Below, piece after piece: positions 25,588 to 34,717 of a stretch of 34,721 nucleotides of DNA (its first letter is position 1; each line of letters begins with the position of its first letter). Under the pieces are notes generated by a model that was given only the letters and a program-made list of their open reading frames with translations, was not told the DNA's origin and searched no databases. A program made the position numbers and the translations under genes. The DNA comes from Paracoccaceae bacterium (lineage in GTDB: Bacteria > Pseudomonadota > Alphaproteobacteria > Rhodobacterales > Rhodobacteraceae). Location: contig SKIF01000040.1 in assembly GCA_007116575.1 (NCBI GenBank), forward strand, positions 1-34,721. Reading direction: 5' to 3'.

Positions 25588-26403
25588 ATGACAGGGAATT
25601 CCACGGATACATCCAAAAAGATCAGCAACAAGAACTACGAGGCCGAGTTGCAGCGCCTGCAAATCGAACTGGTCAAGTTGCAGGAATGGGTCAAGCATAC
25701 CGGCCACCGGGTGGCGATCATCTTCGAGGGGCGCGATGCCGCCGGTAAGGGCGGCACGATCAAGCGCATCACCGAGGCGCTCAACCCGCGGGTCTGTCAC
25801 GTCGTCGCCCTGCCAGCGCCCACCGAGCGCGAAAAGGCGCAATGGTATTTCCAGCGCTATGTGCCGCATCTGCCGGCCGCAGGCGAGATCATCATCTTCG
25901 ACCGCTCCTGGTACAACCGCGCCGGGGTCGAGCGGGTGATGGGATTCTGCACCGAGCAGGAGTATCGTGAATTCCTGCGCTCCTGCCCCGAATTCGAGCG
26001 GATGCTTGTCCGGTCGGGGATGCAGCTTATCAAATACTGGTTCTCGGTCAGCGACGAGGAACAGGAGCGCCGGTTCCAGAAGCGTCTGACCGATCCGACC
26101 AAGCAATGGAAGCTCAGCCCGATGGACCTGGAAAGCCGCAAGCGCTGGGTCGCCTATTCCAAGGCCAAGGATGAGATGTTCGCCCATACCGACATCAAGC
26201 AGGCACCGTGGTATGTGGTGGCTTCGGATGTCAAAAAGCACGCGCGGCTGAACTGCATGTCCCATCTGCTGTCACTGATCCCCTATGAGGAGATCGAGAC
26301 CGAACCGATGGTGCTGGAGGAGCGCCCGCCGCAGGGCGCCTATGTGCGCCCGCCAATGAATGAGCAGACCTTCGTCCCCGAGCTGCATCGCGACTTGCTG
26401 TGA
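25588..26403 (+). CDS. ppk2: Polyphosphate kinase 2
   Basis: Transfers phosphate between polyphosphate and nucleotides, typically making GTP or ATP from the diphosphate. The 271-residue single-domain protein has the Walker A loop FEGRDAAGKGG (46-56), the Walker B/lid region IIIFDRSWYNRAGVERV with Asp105-Arg106, and the typical KQWKLSPMDLESRKRW block. The start ATG lies behind a gaaagg ribosome-binding sequence; a TTG 51 bases upstream is less likely. It separates the Lhr-type helicase from the PdeM-like gene and has no clear link to DNA repair. Copy C of the hairpin family follows. Confidence 0.95.
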   Translation: MTGNSTDTSKKISNKNYEAELQRLQIELVKLQEWVKHTGHRVAIIFEGRDAAGKGGTIKRITEALNPRVCHVVALPAPTEREKAQWYFQRYVPHLPAAGEIIIFDRSWYNRAGVERVMGFCTEQEYREFLRSCPEFERMLVRSGMQLIKYWFSVSDEEQERRFQKRLTDPTKQWKLSPMDLESRKRWVAYSKAKDEMFAHTDIKQAPWYVVASDVKKHARLNCMSHLLSLIPYEEIETEPMVLEERPPQGAYVRPPMNEQTFVPELHRDLL

Positions 26404-26439
26404 TGCGGCATCCGGGCGAGTGCTTCGCAGTGTCGGAAA

Positions 26440-26478
26440 AAGCGCGCTCGGGCCGTGACTCGGGGCCCGAGGGCGCTT
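26440..26478 (+). terminator. Terminator hairpin, copy C of a four-copy family
   Basis: Arm aagcgcgctcgggcc (26440-26454) pairs with 26464-26478 over 15 positions with one mismatch. It lies 37 bases after the ppk2 stop and before the PdeM-like gene, both on the plus strand, so the two are probably separate transcripts. Confidence 0.75.
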
Positions 26479-26624
26479 CGGGCATTGGTTTCGTGCTTTG
26501 TTGTCAAGGCCCGAACCCGTCCGGGGTGATCGGACAGTGCTAGCATGATGCGCAGCAACGGGTTTCAACCGCTTTCCCGTCACGACCCCGAAGGCTGGTC
26601 TGTGGGCAGGGGTGTTCACGGGCC

Positions 26625-27341
26625 ATGACGGGCAGGGGGGACGGCGATACCGCCGCGCGCTGCTGCGCGCTCCGCTTTGCAGGGCATGATTTCCGGGCAC
26701 GCCCTTCGGGCGCGCTCTACTGGCCCGCGACCGACAGCCTGATCGTGGCCGATCTGCATCTGGGCAAGTCCGAACGCATGGCGCGGCGCGGTGGTGCGCT
26801 CTTGCCGCCCTATGAGGTGGCCGAAACGCTGGCACGGCTGGAGGCGGAGCTTCAAGCCAGTGGTGCGCGGCGGCTGATCGCGCTGGGGGACAGTTTTGAC
26901 GACAACCGCGCAGGGGCCGAGGTGGCCCCGGCGCTGGAGCGGCTCGCGCAGCAATATGACTGCCTGTGGATCGCGGGCAATCATGATGCCATGCCGCGCG
27001 GATTTGCCGTGCAGGGCGAGGCTCGCGAATCGGGCCTCGCCCTGCGTCATATCGCGGACAAAGGGCCAGATATTTCAGGCCATTACCACCCGAAGCTCAG
27101 CTTCATGGGCCAGCGCATCCCGGTCTTTCTGTGCGGCCCCGAGCATCTGATCCTGCCGGCCTTCGGCAGTTACACGGGCGGGCTCGACTGCACCCACCCG
27201 GCGCTGATGGCGCTGGTGCCCGAGGGGGTGGCCATCCTGACCGGCCCCGCCGCGCGGATGCTGCCCTTTCCGCTGCCTGCGCGCCGAACGCCCCGCGCGC
27301 AGCGCGGGGCACCGCCGGGCCGGGGATTTTCACTGGATTGA
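26625..27341 (+). CDS. pdeM: Ligase-associated metallophosphoesterase (PdeM-like)
   Basis: A 238-residue calcineurin-type metallophosphoesterase with all metal motifs: DLHLGK (43-48), GDSFDD (88-93), GNHD (118-121) and GHYHPK (152-157). This set and length match PdeM, the putative nuclease of the ligase-associated DNA-damage-response group together with the Lhr-type helicase at 22952-25372. The C-terminal 30 residues are Arg/Pro-rich and probably disordered. Loss of the ligase and exonuclease from the neighbourhood leaves this set incomplete here. Confidence 0.9.
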   Translation: MTGRGDGDTAARCCALRFAGHDFRARPSGALYWPATDSLIVADLHLGKSERMARRGGALLPPYEVAETLARLEAELQASGARRLIALGDSFDDNRAGAEVAPALERLAQQYDCLWIAGNHDAMPRGFAVQGEARESGLALRHIADKGPDISGHYHPKLSFMGQRIPVFLCGPEHLILPAFGSYTGGLDCTHPALMALVPEGVAILTGPAARMLPFPLPARRTPRAQRGAPPGRGFSLD

Positions 27342-27474
27342 GCGTCGCTTTCAGGGTAGGATCCGCGTCAGACCCGGCAAACGGGCATCGAGCAGGCACG
27401 ACCGCCCTTCGGCCAGACCAGTTGGTGGCCCGACCGGGTGGTAGGATACAAGGCAGGATGATCGAGGCAGCAGC

Positions 27475-28644
27475 ATGACCGAAATGGTGTATGGCACCGC
27501 GCCCGCGCGCGTGGACGATCCGGTGCTTTCGCGCTGGTGGCGCACGGTTGACAAGGTGACACTGACCGCCATCCTGCTGCTGATGGCCGTGGGCTTGCTG
27601 GTCGGGCTGGCCGCCTCGCCGCCACTGGCCGCGCGCAACGGGCTGCCGCCCTTCTTCTATGTCCAGCGGCAGGTCTTCTACGGGCTGGTGGCGCTGGTGG
27701 CGATGTTCGCTGTCTCGCTGATGTCGCCCGAACGGATCCGGCGCCTTGCCGTGATTGGTTTCTTCCTGACCTTGCTGTCGCTGATACTGCTGCCCTTTTT
27801 CGGCACGGATTTCGGCAAGGGCGCGGTGCGCTGGTTCTCGTTCGGCTTCGGGTCGGTGCAGCCTTCGGAATTCCTCAAGCCCATGCTCGTGGTCTTTGCC
27901 GCCTGGCTGATTGCCGCGGGGATGGAGCCCGCCGGGCCGCCCGGCAAGGCGCTGTCGCTGGGCTTTACCATGCTGGTGCTGGGGTTTCTGGTCATCCAGC
28001 CCGATTTCGGGCAGGCCGCGCTGATCGCGGCAGGGTGGATGGTGATGTATTTCGTCGCCGGTGCGCCGATGGTGCTTCTGGTGGTGCTGGCCTCGCTGGT
28101 GCTTGTGGGCGGCTATGCGGCCTATCAGAATTCCGAGCATTTCGCCCGCCGCATCGACGGTTTCCTGGCCGCCGATGTTGATCCGCGCACGCAGATGGGT
28201 TTTGCCCAGAACGCCATTTCCGAGGGCGGTTTTTTCGGCGCGGGCGTGGGCGAGGGGCGGGTGAAATGGTCGCTTCCCGATGCCCATACTGATTTCATCA
28301 TCGCCGTCGCCGCCGAGGAATACGGGCTGGTGCTGGTGCTGTTCATCATCGGGCTCTATGCCACGGTGCTGTTGCGCGCGCTGTTCCGGTTGATGCGCGA
28401 GCGCGACATGTTCATCCGCCTTGCGGGCACCGGGCTGGTGGTGATGTTCTCTCTGCAGGCCATGATCAACATGGGCGTGGCGGTGCGGCTTCTGCCCTCG
28501 AAAGGCATGACTTTGCCACTTGTCTCCTATGGCGGCTCGTCGCTGCTTGCGACGGGGATTGCAATCGGTATGCTGCTGGCATTCACGCGCACCCGCCCGC
28601 AGGGTGAGATTGGCGAGATCCTGTCGCGTCGCGCGCAAAGCTGA
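27475..28644 (+). CDS. ftsW: Peptidoglycan glycosyltransferase FtsW
   Basis: A SEDS-family septal glycan polymerase that works with FtsI in the divisome. The 389 residues give about ten membrane helices. Typical SEDS sequences are [21 protein letters not shown] in the middle and the C-terminal PLVSYGGSS. It begins a run ftsW-murG-murC. The gap to murG is eight bases. The usual upstream neighbour murD is missing; the PdeM-like gene is there instead, with a 133-base gap. Confidence 0.96.
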   Translation: MTEMVYGTAPARVDDPVLSRWWRTVDKVTLTAILLLMAVGLLVGLAASPPLAARNGLPPFFYVQRQVFYGLVALVAMFAVSLMSPERIRRLAVIGFFLTLLSLILLPFFGTDFGKGAVRWFSFGFGSVQPSEFLKPMLVVFAAWLIAAGMEPAGPPGKALSLGFTMLVLGFLVIQPDFGQAALIAAGWMVMYFVAGAPMVLLVVLASLVLVGGYAAYQNSEHFARRIDGFLAADVDPRTQMGFAQNAISEGGFFGAGVGEGRVKWSLPDAHTDFIIAVAAEEYGLVLVLFIIGLYATVLLRALFRLMRERDMFIRLAGTGLVVMFSLQAMINMGVAVRLLPSKGMTLPLVSYGGSSLLATGIAIGMLLAFTRTRPQGEIGEILSRRAQS

Positions 28645-28652
28645 GGAACCCC

Positions 28653-29753
28653 ATGGCAAGGCCGCCGCTACTGATCATCGCAGCCGGGGGCACCGGCGGG
28701 CATATGTTCCCGGCGCAGGCGCTGGCGGAGGCGATGCTGGCGCGCGGCTGGCGGGTCAGGCTCTCGACCGATGACCGGGGCGCGCGCTATGCGGGCGGGT
28801 TCCCCGAGGCGGTCCGCATCGAGCAGGTGCGCGCGGCGACCTTTGCGCGCGGCGGGCTGGGCGCGAGGCTCAAGGTGCCGTTCCAGATTGCCGGCGGGGT
28901 GCTGAGCAGCCTTGCGCGGATGCTCTTCGACCGGCCGCGCGTTGTGGTGGGTTTCGGCGGCTACCCGACCATACCGGCGCTTGCGGCCGCCTGGCTCTTG
29001 CGCATTCCGCGCATGATCCACGAACAGAACGGGGTGCTGGGCCGGGTGAACGCGGCCTTTGCACGGCGGGTCAATCTGCTGGCCTGCGGCACCTCGCCCA
29101 CCGAGATGCCCGCGGGCATCGAGAGTGTCTTTACCGGCAATCCGGTGCGCGCTGCGGTGCTTGAACGTGCGGGCGCGGGCTATATTCCGCCCGGCGATTA
29201 CCCGATGGACCTGCTGGTGATCGGTGGCAGCCAAGGGGCGCGGATCCTGTCGGATGTGGTTCCGGCGGCGATTGCCGCCCTGCCGGATGACATCAAGCGC
29301 AATCTCAGCGTCTCCCATCAGGCGCGCGAGGAAGATATCGAGCGCGTGGTGGCGGCCTATGAGGGTGGCAAGGTCGCCGCCGAGATCGCGCCCTTCTTCG
29401 CCGACATTCCGCGTCGGCTGTCGGAATGCCAGCTTGTCATCAGCCGCGCCGGGGCCTCCTCGGTGGCCGATATCTCGGTGATCGGGCGCCCCGCGATTCT
29501 GGTGCCCTATGCGGCCGCTGCCGCCAATCATCAGGCCGCGAATGCGAAGATGCTGTCGGCCGTTGATGCGGCTGTCGTTTACCCGGAATCGCAGTTCACG
29601 CCCGAGGCGCTGCGCGAAAGCCTGCTGTCGATCCTGACCAATCCCAAGGCCGCAAGCGCCATGTCGCTGGCCGCCCTGTCCGCAGGTCGCGCGGATGCCA
29701 CCGAGCATCTGGCCGCGCTGGTCGAAAGCCTCGCCCGAAAGGAGAGCCCATGA
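28653..29753 (+). CDS. murG: UDP-N-acetylglucosamine transferase MurG
   Basis: Adds GlcNAc to lipid I to form lipid II on the inner face of the membrane. The 366-residue protein has the glycine-rich GGTGGH loop (12-17), [31 protein letters not shown] and [11 protein letters not shown] in the expected order of a GT-B glycosyltransferase. It has a gaggaa ribosome-binding sequence just inside the gap after ftsW and overlaps murC by four bases (ATGA). Confidence 0.97.
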   Translation: MARPPLLIIAAGGTGGHMFPAQALAEAMLARGWRVRLSTDDRGARYAGGFPEAVRIEQVRAATFARGGLGARLKVPFQIAGGVLSSLARMLFDRPRVVVGFGGYPTIPALAAAWLLRIPRMIHEQNGVLGRVNAAFARRVNLLACGTSPTEMPAGIESVFTGNPVRAAVLERAGAGYIPPGDYPMDLLVIGGSQGARILSDVVPAAIAALPDDIKRNLSVSHQAREEDIERVVAAYEGGKVAAEIAPFFADIPRRLSECQLVISRAGASSVADISVIGRPAILVPYAAAAANHQAANAKMLSAVDAAVVYPESQFTPEALRESLLSILTNPKAASAMSLAALSAGRADATEHLAALVESLARKESP

Positions 29754-31162
29754 GCCCTGCCACCAAACTGCCCACCGATATCGGCCCGATCCATTTCATC
29801 GGCATCGGCGGCATAGGCATGTCGGGCATTGCCGAGGTGCTGATGACGCATGGCTACCGGGTGCAGGGCTCGGACCTCAAGGCCAGTGCGATCACCGAAC
29901 GCTTGCAGAGCCTCGGGGCCGAGATTCATATCGGGCAGCGGGCTGAGAATGTCGAAGAGGCCGAGGTGGTCGTGGCCTCCACTGCCATCAAGCCCGACAA
30001 TCCCGAATTGCGCGAGGCCCGCCGCCGCGGCCTGCCCGTGGTGCGCCGCGCTGAAATGCTGGCCGAACTCATGCGTCTGCGCTCGAATATTGCGGTCGCG
30101 GGCACGCATGGCAAGACCACCACCACGACCATGGTGGCGGCCCTGCTGGACGAGGGCGGGCTGGACCCGACCGTGATCAATGGCGGTGTGATCCATGCTT
30201 ACGGCTCGAATGCGCGCGCAGGCGCGGGCGAGTGGATGGTGGTCGAGGCCGATGAGAGCGACGGCAGCTTCAACCGCCTGCCCGCGACCATCGCCATCGT
30301 CACCAATATCGACCCCGAGCATATGGAGCATTGGGGCGATTTTGACGCGCTGCGGCAGGGGTTTCATGATTTCGTCTCGGGCATTCCCTTTTACGGGCTG
30401 GCGATCTGCTGCACCGATCACCCGGAAGTGCAAAGCCTTGTCGCCCGGATCACTGACCGGCGCGTGGTCACGTTCGGCTTCAACGCGCAGGCCGATATCC
30501 GCGCGGTGGGTCTGCATTATGACAAGGGCGTGGCGCAGTTCGACATCGCGCTTCAGGACGAGGGCCGCGTGATCGAGGGGTGCAGCCTGCCCATGCCGGG
30601 CGACCATAATGTCTCGAATGCGCTGGCGGCAGTGGCCGCGGCGCGGCATCTGGGCATGAATGCCTCAGAGATCCGGCGCGCGCTGGCCCGCTTTGGCGGC
30701 GTGAACCGCCGCTTTACCCGCGTGGGCGAGGTGGGCGGAATCACCATCATCGACGATTACGGCCATCACCCGGTCGAGATTACCGCCGTTTTGCGCGCGG
30801 CAAGGCAGGCGCTCGGGGGCGAGGGGCGCGTGATTGCGGTGCATCAACCGCATCGCTACACGCGGCTGGCAAACCTGTTCGAGGGATTCTGCACCTGTTT
30901 CAACGAGGCCGATATTGTCGGCATCGCGCCCATCTACGCCGCCGGAGAAGACCCGATCGTGGGCGCAAGCCAGCACGATCTGCTGGAAGGGCTGGCCGCG
31001 CATGGCCACCGTGCGGCCTTTGCCGTCAATTCCGAGGATGATCTGGAAGCCCTGGTGCGCCGCCATGCGCAGCCCGGTGACATGGTGGTCTGTCTGGGTG
31101 CCGGCACGATCTCGGGCTGGGCGCATGGTCTGGTCACGCGGCTGCAGAGCCGGGCTGCGTGA
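29750..31162 (+). CDS. murC: UDP-N-acetylmuramate-L-alanine ligase
   Basis: Adds L-alanine to UDP-MurNAc, the first peptide step of peptidoglycan synthesis. The 470 residues show the UDP-binding [12 protein letters not shown] (18-29), the ATP loop GTHGKTTTT (118-126), EADESDGSF and [10 protein letters not shown], all Mur-ligase landmarks. It overlaps murG by four bases and shares one base with the start of the small membrane protein gene. The usual next genes (murB, ddl, ftsQ) are not here. Confidence 0.97.
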   Translation: MSPATKLPTDIGPIHFIGIGGIGMSGIAEVLMTHGYRVQGSDLKASAITERLQSLGAEIHIGQRAENVEEAEVVVASTAIKPDNPELREARRRGLPVVRRAEMLAELMRLRSNIAVAGTHGKTTTTTMVAALLDEGGLDPTVINGGVIHAYGSNARAGAGEWMVVEADESDGSFNRLPATIAIVTNIDPEHMEHWGDFDALRQGFHDFVSGIPFYGLAICCTDHPEVQSLVARITDRRVVTFGFNAQADIRAVGLHYDKGVAQFDIALQDEGRVIEGCSLPMPGDHNVSNALAAVAAARHLGMNASEIRRALARFGGVNRRFTRVGEVGGITIIDDYGHHPVEITAVLRAARQALGGEGRVIAVHQPHRYTRLANLFEGFCTCFNEADIVGIAPIYAAGEDPIVGASQHDLLEGLAAHGHRAAFAVNSEDDLEALVRRHAQPGDMVVCLGAGTISGWAHGLVTRLQSRAA

Positions 31163-31443
31163 TGGAGAGCCTGCGCCCGCTGCTGCTGCTTGTTGCCTCC
31201 GCTGGTGCCGGTGGTCTGCTGGGCTTCGTCCTACTGCGCAATGGCTGGATGAAGGCCTATGGGGCCCTTGTCGCCGCGCATCTCTTCGCGATCATCGGGC
31301 TCGTGCTGGCCATCCGCGCGCCGGGGCAGGCGGATGCCGTGCTCTATACCGTGTTTCTGGTGTTCTTCCTGCTGCCCTCGCTTTTCGGGGCCGCGCTTGG
31401 CGGCGTGATTGCATGGTGGGTACGGCGTAGCCGGGCAAAGTGA
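31162..31443 (+). CDS. Small membrane protein, unknown function
   Basis: A 93-residue protein with three predicted membrane helices (about 5-22, 34-52 and 62-85) and a basic end (WWVRRSRAK). I do not recognise the family. The ATG overlaps the murC TGA (TGATG), so it is translated with murC and may act in the cell envelope. A GTG one codon upstream is the alternative start. In related genomes the slot after murC also holds a small membrane protein, but this sequence does not look like the DUF2484 family I remember there. Confidence 0.65.
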   Translation: MESLRPLLLLVASAGAGGLLGFVLLRNGWMKAYGALVAAHLFAIIGLVLAIRAPGQADAVLYTVFLVFFLLPSLFGAALGGVIAWWVRRSRAK

Positions 31444-31598
31444 CACGCGCGCCGCTGATCAAACAACTTGCATCGGGGCAGTGAATGCCCAAGAATGCGG
31501 CAACACCTCGCGCGCCGGGCGGGTTTGGTCCCGCTCTGCCATGACAAGGGGTGTCGCAACGCTTACCAGATGAGCGTCAGCCAACAGGAGAGTTTCTG

Positions 31599-32603
31599 AT
31601 GATGCACCGAACCATTTCCGCTGCAATCGGGCTAAGCGCCCTTGCCGCCGCCGCCCAAGCACAGACCTCGATGCCCTTCGCGCTCGACTGGCGCTTCGAG
31701 GGCCCCTCTGCACCCTATTTCGTGGCCATCGAACAGGGCTACTTTGCTGATGCGGGACTTCAGGTCGAGGTCACCGCCGGTCAAGGCAGCCTCGATGCGA
31801 TCCCGAAAGTCGCGACCGGGGCCTTTCCGGTGGGCTTTGCCGATATCAACAGCCTGATCAAGTTCCTTGATCAGAATCCCGGCGCACCCGTGATCGGGGC
31901 AATGATGCTCTATGACAAGCCGCCCTTTGCCATTGTGGGCCGCCGGTCGCTGGGGGTCGAGGCGCCCTCTGACCTCGAAGGCCGCACCCTGGGCGCGCCG
32001 CCCCCTGACGGGGCCTTCGCGCAATGGCCGATCTTCGTGGCCGAGACCGGCATCGACGCCGCGAGCGTCACCATCGAGCCGGTGGGCTTTCCCACCCGCG
32101 AGCCCTCGCTGGCCGAAGGCACTGTCGATGCCGTGACGGGTTTCAGCTTCACCTCGTTTCTGAACACCTCGCGCCTGGGCGTGCCGGAAGAGGATATCTC
32201 GGTGATCCTGATGGCCGATCACGGGGTTGATCTCTATGGCAATGTGATCATCGTCAACACCGATTTCGCTGCCGCCAACCCCGATGAAGTTGCGGCCTTT
32301 CTCGAAGCCGTCGCCAAGGGTGTGAACGACACGATCGCCGATCCTGCAGCCGCGGTCGAGGCCATCGTGCCGTTCAACCCGGCCATGGATGTCGAGCTTG
32401 AACTGCGCCGTCTGGAGCTTGCGCTGCGCGACAATATCGTGACGGACTGGGTCCGGGAAAACGGCATGGGCATCATCGATGCCGAGCGGTTCGCCAATTC
32501 CATCGAGCAGATCCGGCTGACTTATGAGTATCAGACCGAGCCGGATGCGAGCCTCTATTTCACCGACGCCTTCCTGCCCGAGGGCGGCTTTCCCGTCGAG
32601 TGA
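31599..32603 (+). CDS. ABC transporter substrate-binding protein (NMT1/SsuA type)
   Basis: A 334-residue periplasmic binding protein with a signal peptide ending near AAAAQAQT (about residue 22). The mature start has the type II fold signature ALDWRFEGPSAPYFVAIEQGYFADAGLQVEV seen in the NMT1/THI5 and SsuA/TauA groups. It captures a small organic ligand such as a sulfonate, nitrate-type or pyrimidine compound; the exact ligand cannot be told. The start is the first of two adjacent ATGs behind a strong aggag sequence. It heads an ABC importer operon with ATPase and permease genes downstream, separated by a hairpin. Confidence 0.93.
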   Translation: MMHRTISAAIGLSALAAAAQAQTSMPFALDWRFEGPSAPYFVAIEQGYFADAGLQVEVTAGQGSLDAIPKVATGAFPVGFADINSLIKFLDQNPGAPVIGAMMLYDKPPFAIVGRRSLGVEAPSDLEGRTLGAPPPDGAFAQWPIFVAETGIDAASVTIEPVGFPTREPSLAEGTVDAVTGFSFTSFLNTSRLGVPEEDISVILMADHGVDLYGNVIIVNTDFAAANPDEVAAFLEAVAKGVNDTIADPAAAVEAIVPFNPAMDVELELRRLELALRDNIVTDWVRENGMGIIDAERFANSIEQIRLTYEYQTEPDASLYFTDAFLPEGGFPVE

Positions 32604-32612
32604 GCGGATGCT

Positions 32613-32641
32613 GCCGGGCGTGCGCAGCGCGCGCGCCCGGC
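32613..32641 (+). terminator. Intercistronic hairpin between binding-protein and ATPase genes
   Basis: Bases 32613-32625 pair with 32629-32641 over 13 positions with one G-U pair and a 3-base loop. There is no U tract. Such hairpins between binding-protein and ATPase genes usually stabilise the upstream mRNA or partly stop transcription, giving more binding protein than membrane components. Confidence 0.65.
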
Positions 32642-32671
32642 TCTGACACTGCACGTTCCATATAGGTCTTC

Positions 32672-33469
32672 ATGGAAAACCTCATCGATATCAAGGGCGT
32701 GCGCCACGCCTATCAGACCGACTCCGGCCCGTTGCCGGTTCTGGATGGTCTGGAAATCGCCGTGCCAGAAGGCGGCTTTGTCGCAGTCGTTGGCCCGTCT
32801 GGCTGCGGCAAATCCACGCTCACGCGGCTGATTGCGGGGCTGATGAAGCCCGATCAGGGCGAGGTCTGGCTGCATGGCGAGCGTGTCAGGGGGCCGCGCG
32901 CAACCGTGGGCATGGCGTTCCAGAATCCGGTCTTGCTGGAATGGCGGACGATTCTGAAGAACGTGCTGCTGCCGCTCGAGATCGTGCCGAGCAAGCTGAC
33001 ACGGAAACAGGCTGAGGAGCGCGCGCGTTTCTTGCTGTCGCTGGTCGGGCTGGAAGGGTTCGAGGACAAGCGCCCCTCCGAGCTTTCGGGCGGTATGCGC
33101 CAGCGCGCCTCGCTGTGCCGCGCGCTGATCCACCAGCCCGAGGTGCTGATCCTGGACGAACCCTTCGGCGCGCTCGATGCTTTCACGCGCGAGGATCTGT
33201 GGATGACCATGCACGCGGTCAAGGAACGCGAGCCCTTCACCGGTGTCCTGATCACCCATGATCTGCGCGAGTCGATCTTTCTGGCCGATCAGGTGGTGGT
33301 GCTCTCGGGCCGTCCGGCGCGCACGCAATATGTGCTCGATGTGCCGAAAAGGGGCGCGCGCACACTCGATGATCTCTACACACCCGAGGCCGCCGATCAG
33401 CTCAACATCCTGCGCCATCAGATCGAGATCGCCCAGGGCCGCGCGCCCGCCGAGGAGGCCCCGGCATGA
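32672..33469 (+). CDS. ABC transporter ATP-binding protein (SsuB/TauB type)
   Basis: A 265-residue ATPase with Walker A GPSGCGKST (41-49), Q-loop Gln84, signature LSGGM (138-142), Walker B VLILDEP (158-164) and switch His196. It belongs to the nitrate/sulfonate/taurine subgroup and energises the importer formed with its two neighbours. It overlaps the permease gene by four bases (ATGA). Confidence 0.95.
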   Translation: MENLIDIKGVRHAYQTDSGPLPVLDGLEIAVPEGGFVAVVGPSGCGKSTLTRLIAGLMKPDQGEVWLHGERVRGPRATVGMAFQNPVLLEWRTILKNVLLPLEIVPSKLTRKQAEERARFLLSLVGLEGFEDKRPSELSGGMRQRASLCRALIHQPEVLILDEPFGALDAFTREDLWMTMHAVKEREPFTGVLITHDLRESIFLADQVVVLSGRPARTQYVLDVPKRGARTLDDLYTPEAADQLNILRHQIEIAQGRAPAEEAPA

Positions 33470-34233
33470 CCCGTCATCTTCGCGCCTTTGGTGTCCCGAT
33501 CATTGCCATCATCATCCTGCTGGCCTTCTGGGAATGGCTGGTCTGGTTCAATGCCTGGCCGACCTTCAAGATGGCCGCGCCCTCGGATCTGCCGCCCGCA
33601 TATCAGCGCCACTGGAACCTGTTCCTGACCATGGGCTGGCAGACGCTGTGGCGCACGGTGCTGGGGCTGTTTCTGGCCGTGATCTTCGGCACCATGCTTG
33701 GCATGATCATGGGCTTCTCGCGGATCATGCGCGATGCGCTTTACCCGATCCTCGTGGGCTTCAATGCCATTCCCAAAGCGACCGTGGTGCCCATCGTGGC
33801 GCTGATGTTCGTGGGCCAGCATGATTTCAACACAGTGCTGCTGGCCTTCATGATCTCGTTCTTCCCCATCGCGGTCTCGGTTTCCATCGGGCTGTCGACG
33901 CTTGAGCCCGAGTATCGTGACATCCTGCGCAGCCTCGGCGCGTCGCAGGCCACGATCTTCTGGAAGATCGCGCTGCCCAAGACGCTGCCCGAATTCTTCG
34001 GCGCGCTGAAAGTGGCAGTGACGCTGGCCTTCATCGGGACCAATCTGATGGAGATCGTCAGCCCGCATGGTCGCGGTCTGGGCGCGCTGTTCGATTCGGG
34101 GCGCACGAATTCCGACTTCCCGCTGATGTTCGCGGTCCTGATCGCGCTCGCCTTCCTCGGGATCGTGCTCTACTACATCGTGGTCGCGCTGGAGAAAATC
34201 TTTGCAGGCTGGGCTGAGCGCAGCCCCGGCTGA
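33466..34233 (+). CDS. ABC transporter permease (SsuC/TauC type)
   Basis: A 255-residue inner-membrane permease with about six helices. The EAA-type cytoplasmic coupling loop reads ILRSLGASQATIFWKIALPKTLPEFFGALK. It starts inside the ATPase stop codon and completes the importer. No enzyme gene that would name the substrate lies beside it. The SpoIIAA-like gene follows after 62 bases. Confidence 0.93.
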   Translation: MTRHLRAFGVPIIAIIILLAFWEWLVWFNAWPTFKMAAPSDLPPAYQRHWNLFLTMGWQTLWRTVLGLFLAVIFGTMLGMIMGFSRIMRDALYPILVGFNAIPKATVVPIVALMFVGQHDFNTVLLAFMISFFPIAVSVSIGLSTLEPEYRDILRSLGASQATIFWKIALPKTLPEFFGALKVAVTLAFIGTNLMEIVSPHGRGLGALFDSGRTNSDFPLMFAVLIALAFLGIVLYYIVVALEKIFAGWAERSPG

Positions 34234-34295
34234 TCCAGACCTAGGCAGGTCGGGCAGATCAGGTTAGCCTCGCAGGCTCAACGAGAGGGCGTGCG

Positions 34296-34658
34296 ATGAC
34301 TGTGACCTATACCGAAGATGATGCGACCCGCGTGGCCGAACTCCGTGTGCAGGGCACGTTCACGAAGGAGGATTATGCGCGGGCGGTAGATCCGCTGAAG
34401 GCGTTCATCGACCGGCACGGATCGGTCAAGCAGATCGAGATTGTCGAGAGTTTCCATGGTGTTGACCCGGCGGCGCTCTGGCCGGGGATCAAGTTCGACT
34501 GGCACAATATCCAGCATATCAGCCATGTCGCCGCGGTGACGGATATCGGCTGGATTGGTCCGATGTCCAAGGCTGCGGGCAAGCTCATCTCGTCGGATGT
34601 GCGGCTTTTCGCGCTGGACGAACTGGACGAGGCGCGCGACTGGATTGGCAACGTCTGA
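34296..34658 (+). CDS. SpoIIAA-like (STAS-fold) protein
   Basis: A 120-residue cytosolic protein of the SpoIIAA-like family (Pfam STAS-related). Landmarks are the early VAELRVQGTF strand, the KFDWHNIQHISHVAAVTDIGWIGPMSKAAG segment and the C-terminal FALDELDEARDWIG helix. Family members look like anti-anti-sigma factors but lack the phosphorylated Ser motif, and their role is unknown. Whether it belongs to the importer operon is unclear. Confidence 0.88.
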   Translation: MTVTYTEDDATRVAELRVQGTFTKEDYARAVDPLKAFIDRHGSVKQIEIVESFHGVDPAALWPGIKFDWHNIQHISHVAAVTDIGWIGPMSKAAGKLISSDVRLFALDELDEARDWIGNV

Positions 34659-34663
34659 GGACC

Positions 34664-34717
34664 AAAGCGCGCTCGGACCGCGCGGGGGGGCGGGTAGGGC
34701 ACGCTCCGAGGGCGCTT
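34664..34717. terminator. Terminator hairpin, copy D of a four-copy family
   Basis: Arm aaagcgcgctcggaccg (34664-34680) pairs with 34702-34717, with two mismatches and a long G-rich loop. It begins five bases after the SpoIIAA-like stop, at the right edge of the window. Confidence 0.7.

Noticed and set aside
27103-28659. A 518-codon minus-strand frame opposite ftsW
   Set aside because: It is antisense to a clear ftsW gene, its composition is His/Gln/Arg-rich and low in structure, and it has no recognisable motif.
31444-31598. Possible thiamine (TPP) riboswitch before the NMT1-type binding-protein gene
   Set aside because: The conserved CTGAGA and ACCTGATCTGG elements of the THI box are absent, so the ligand cannot be inferred to be thiamine-related.
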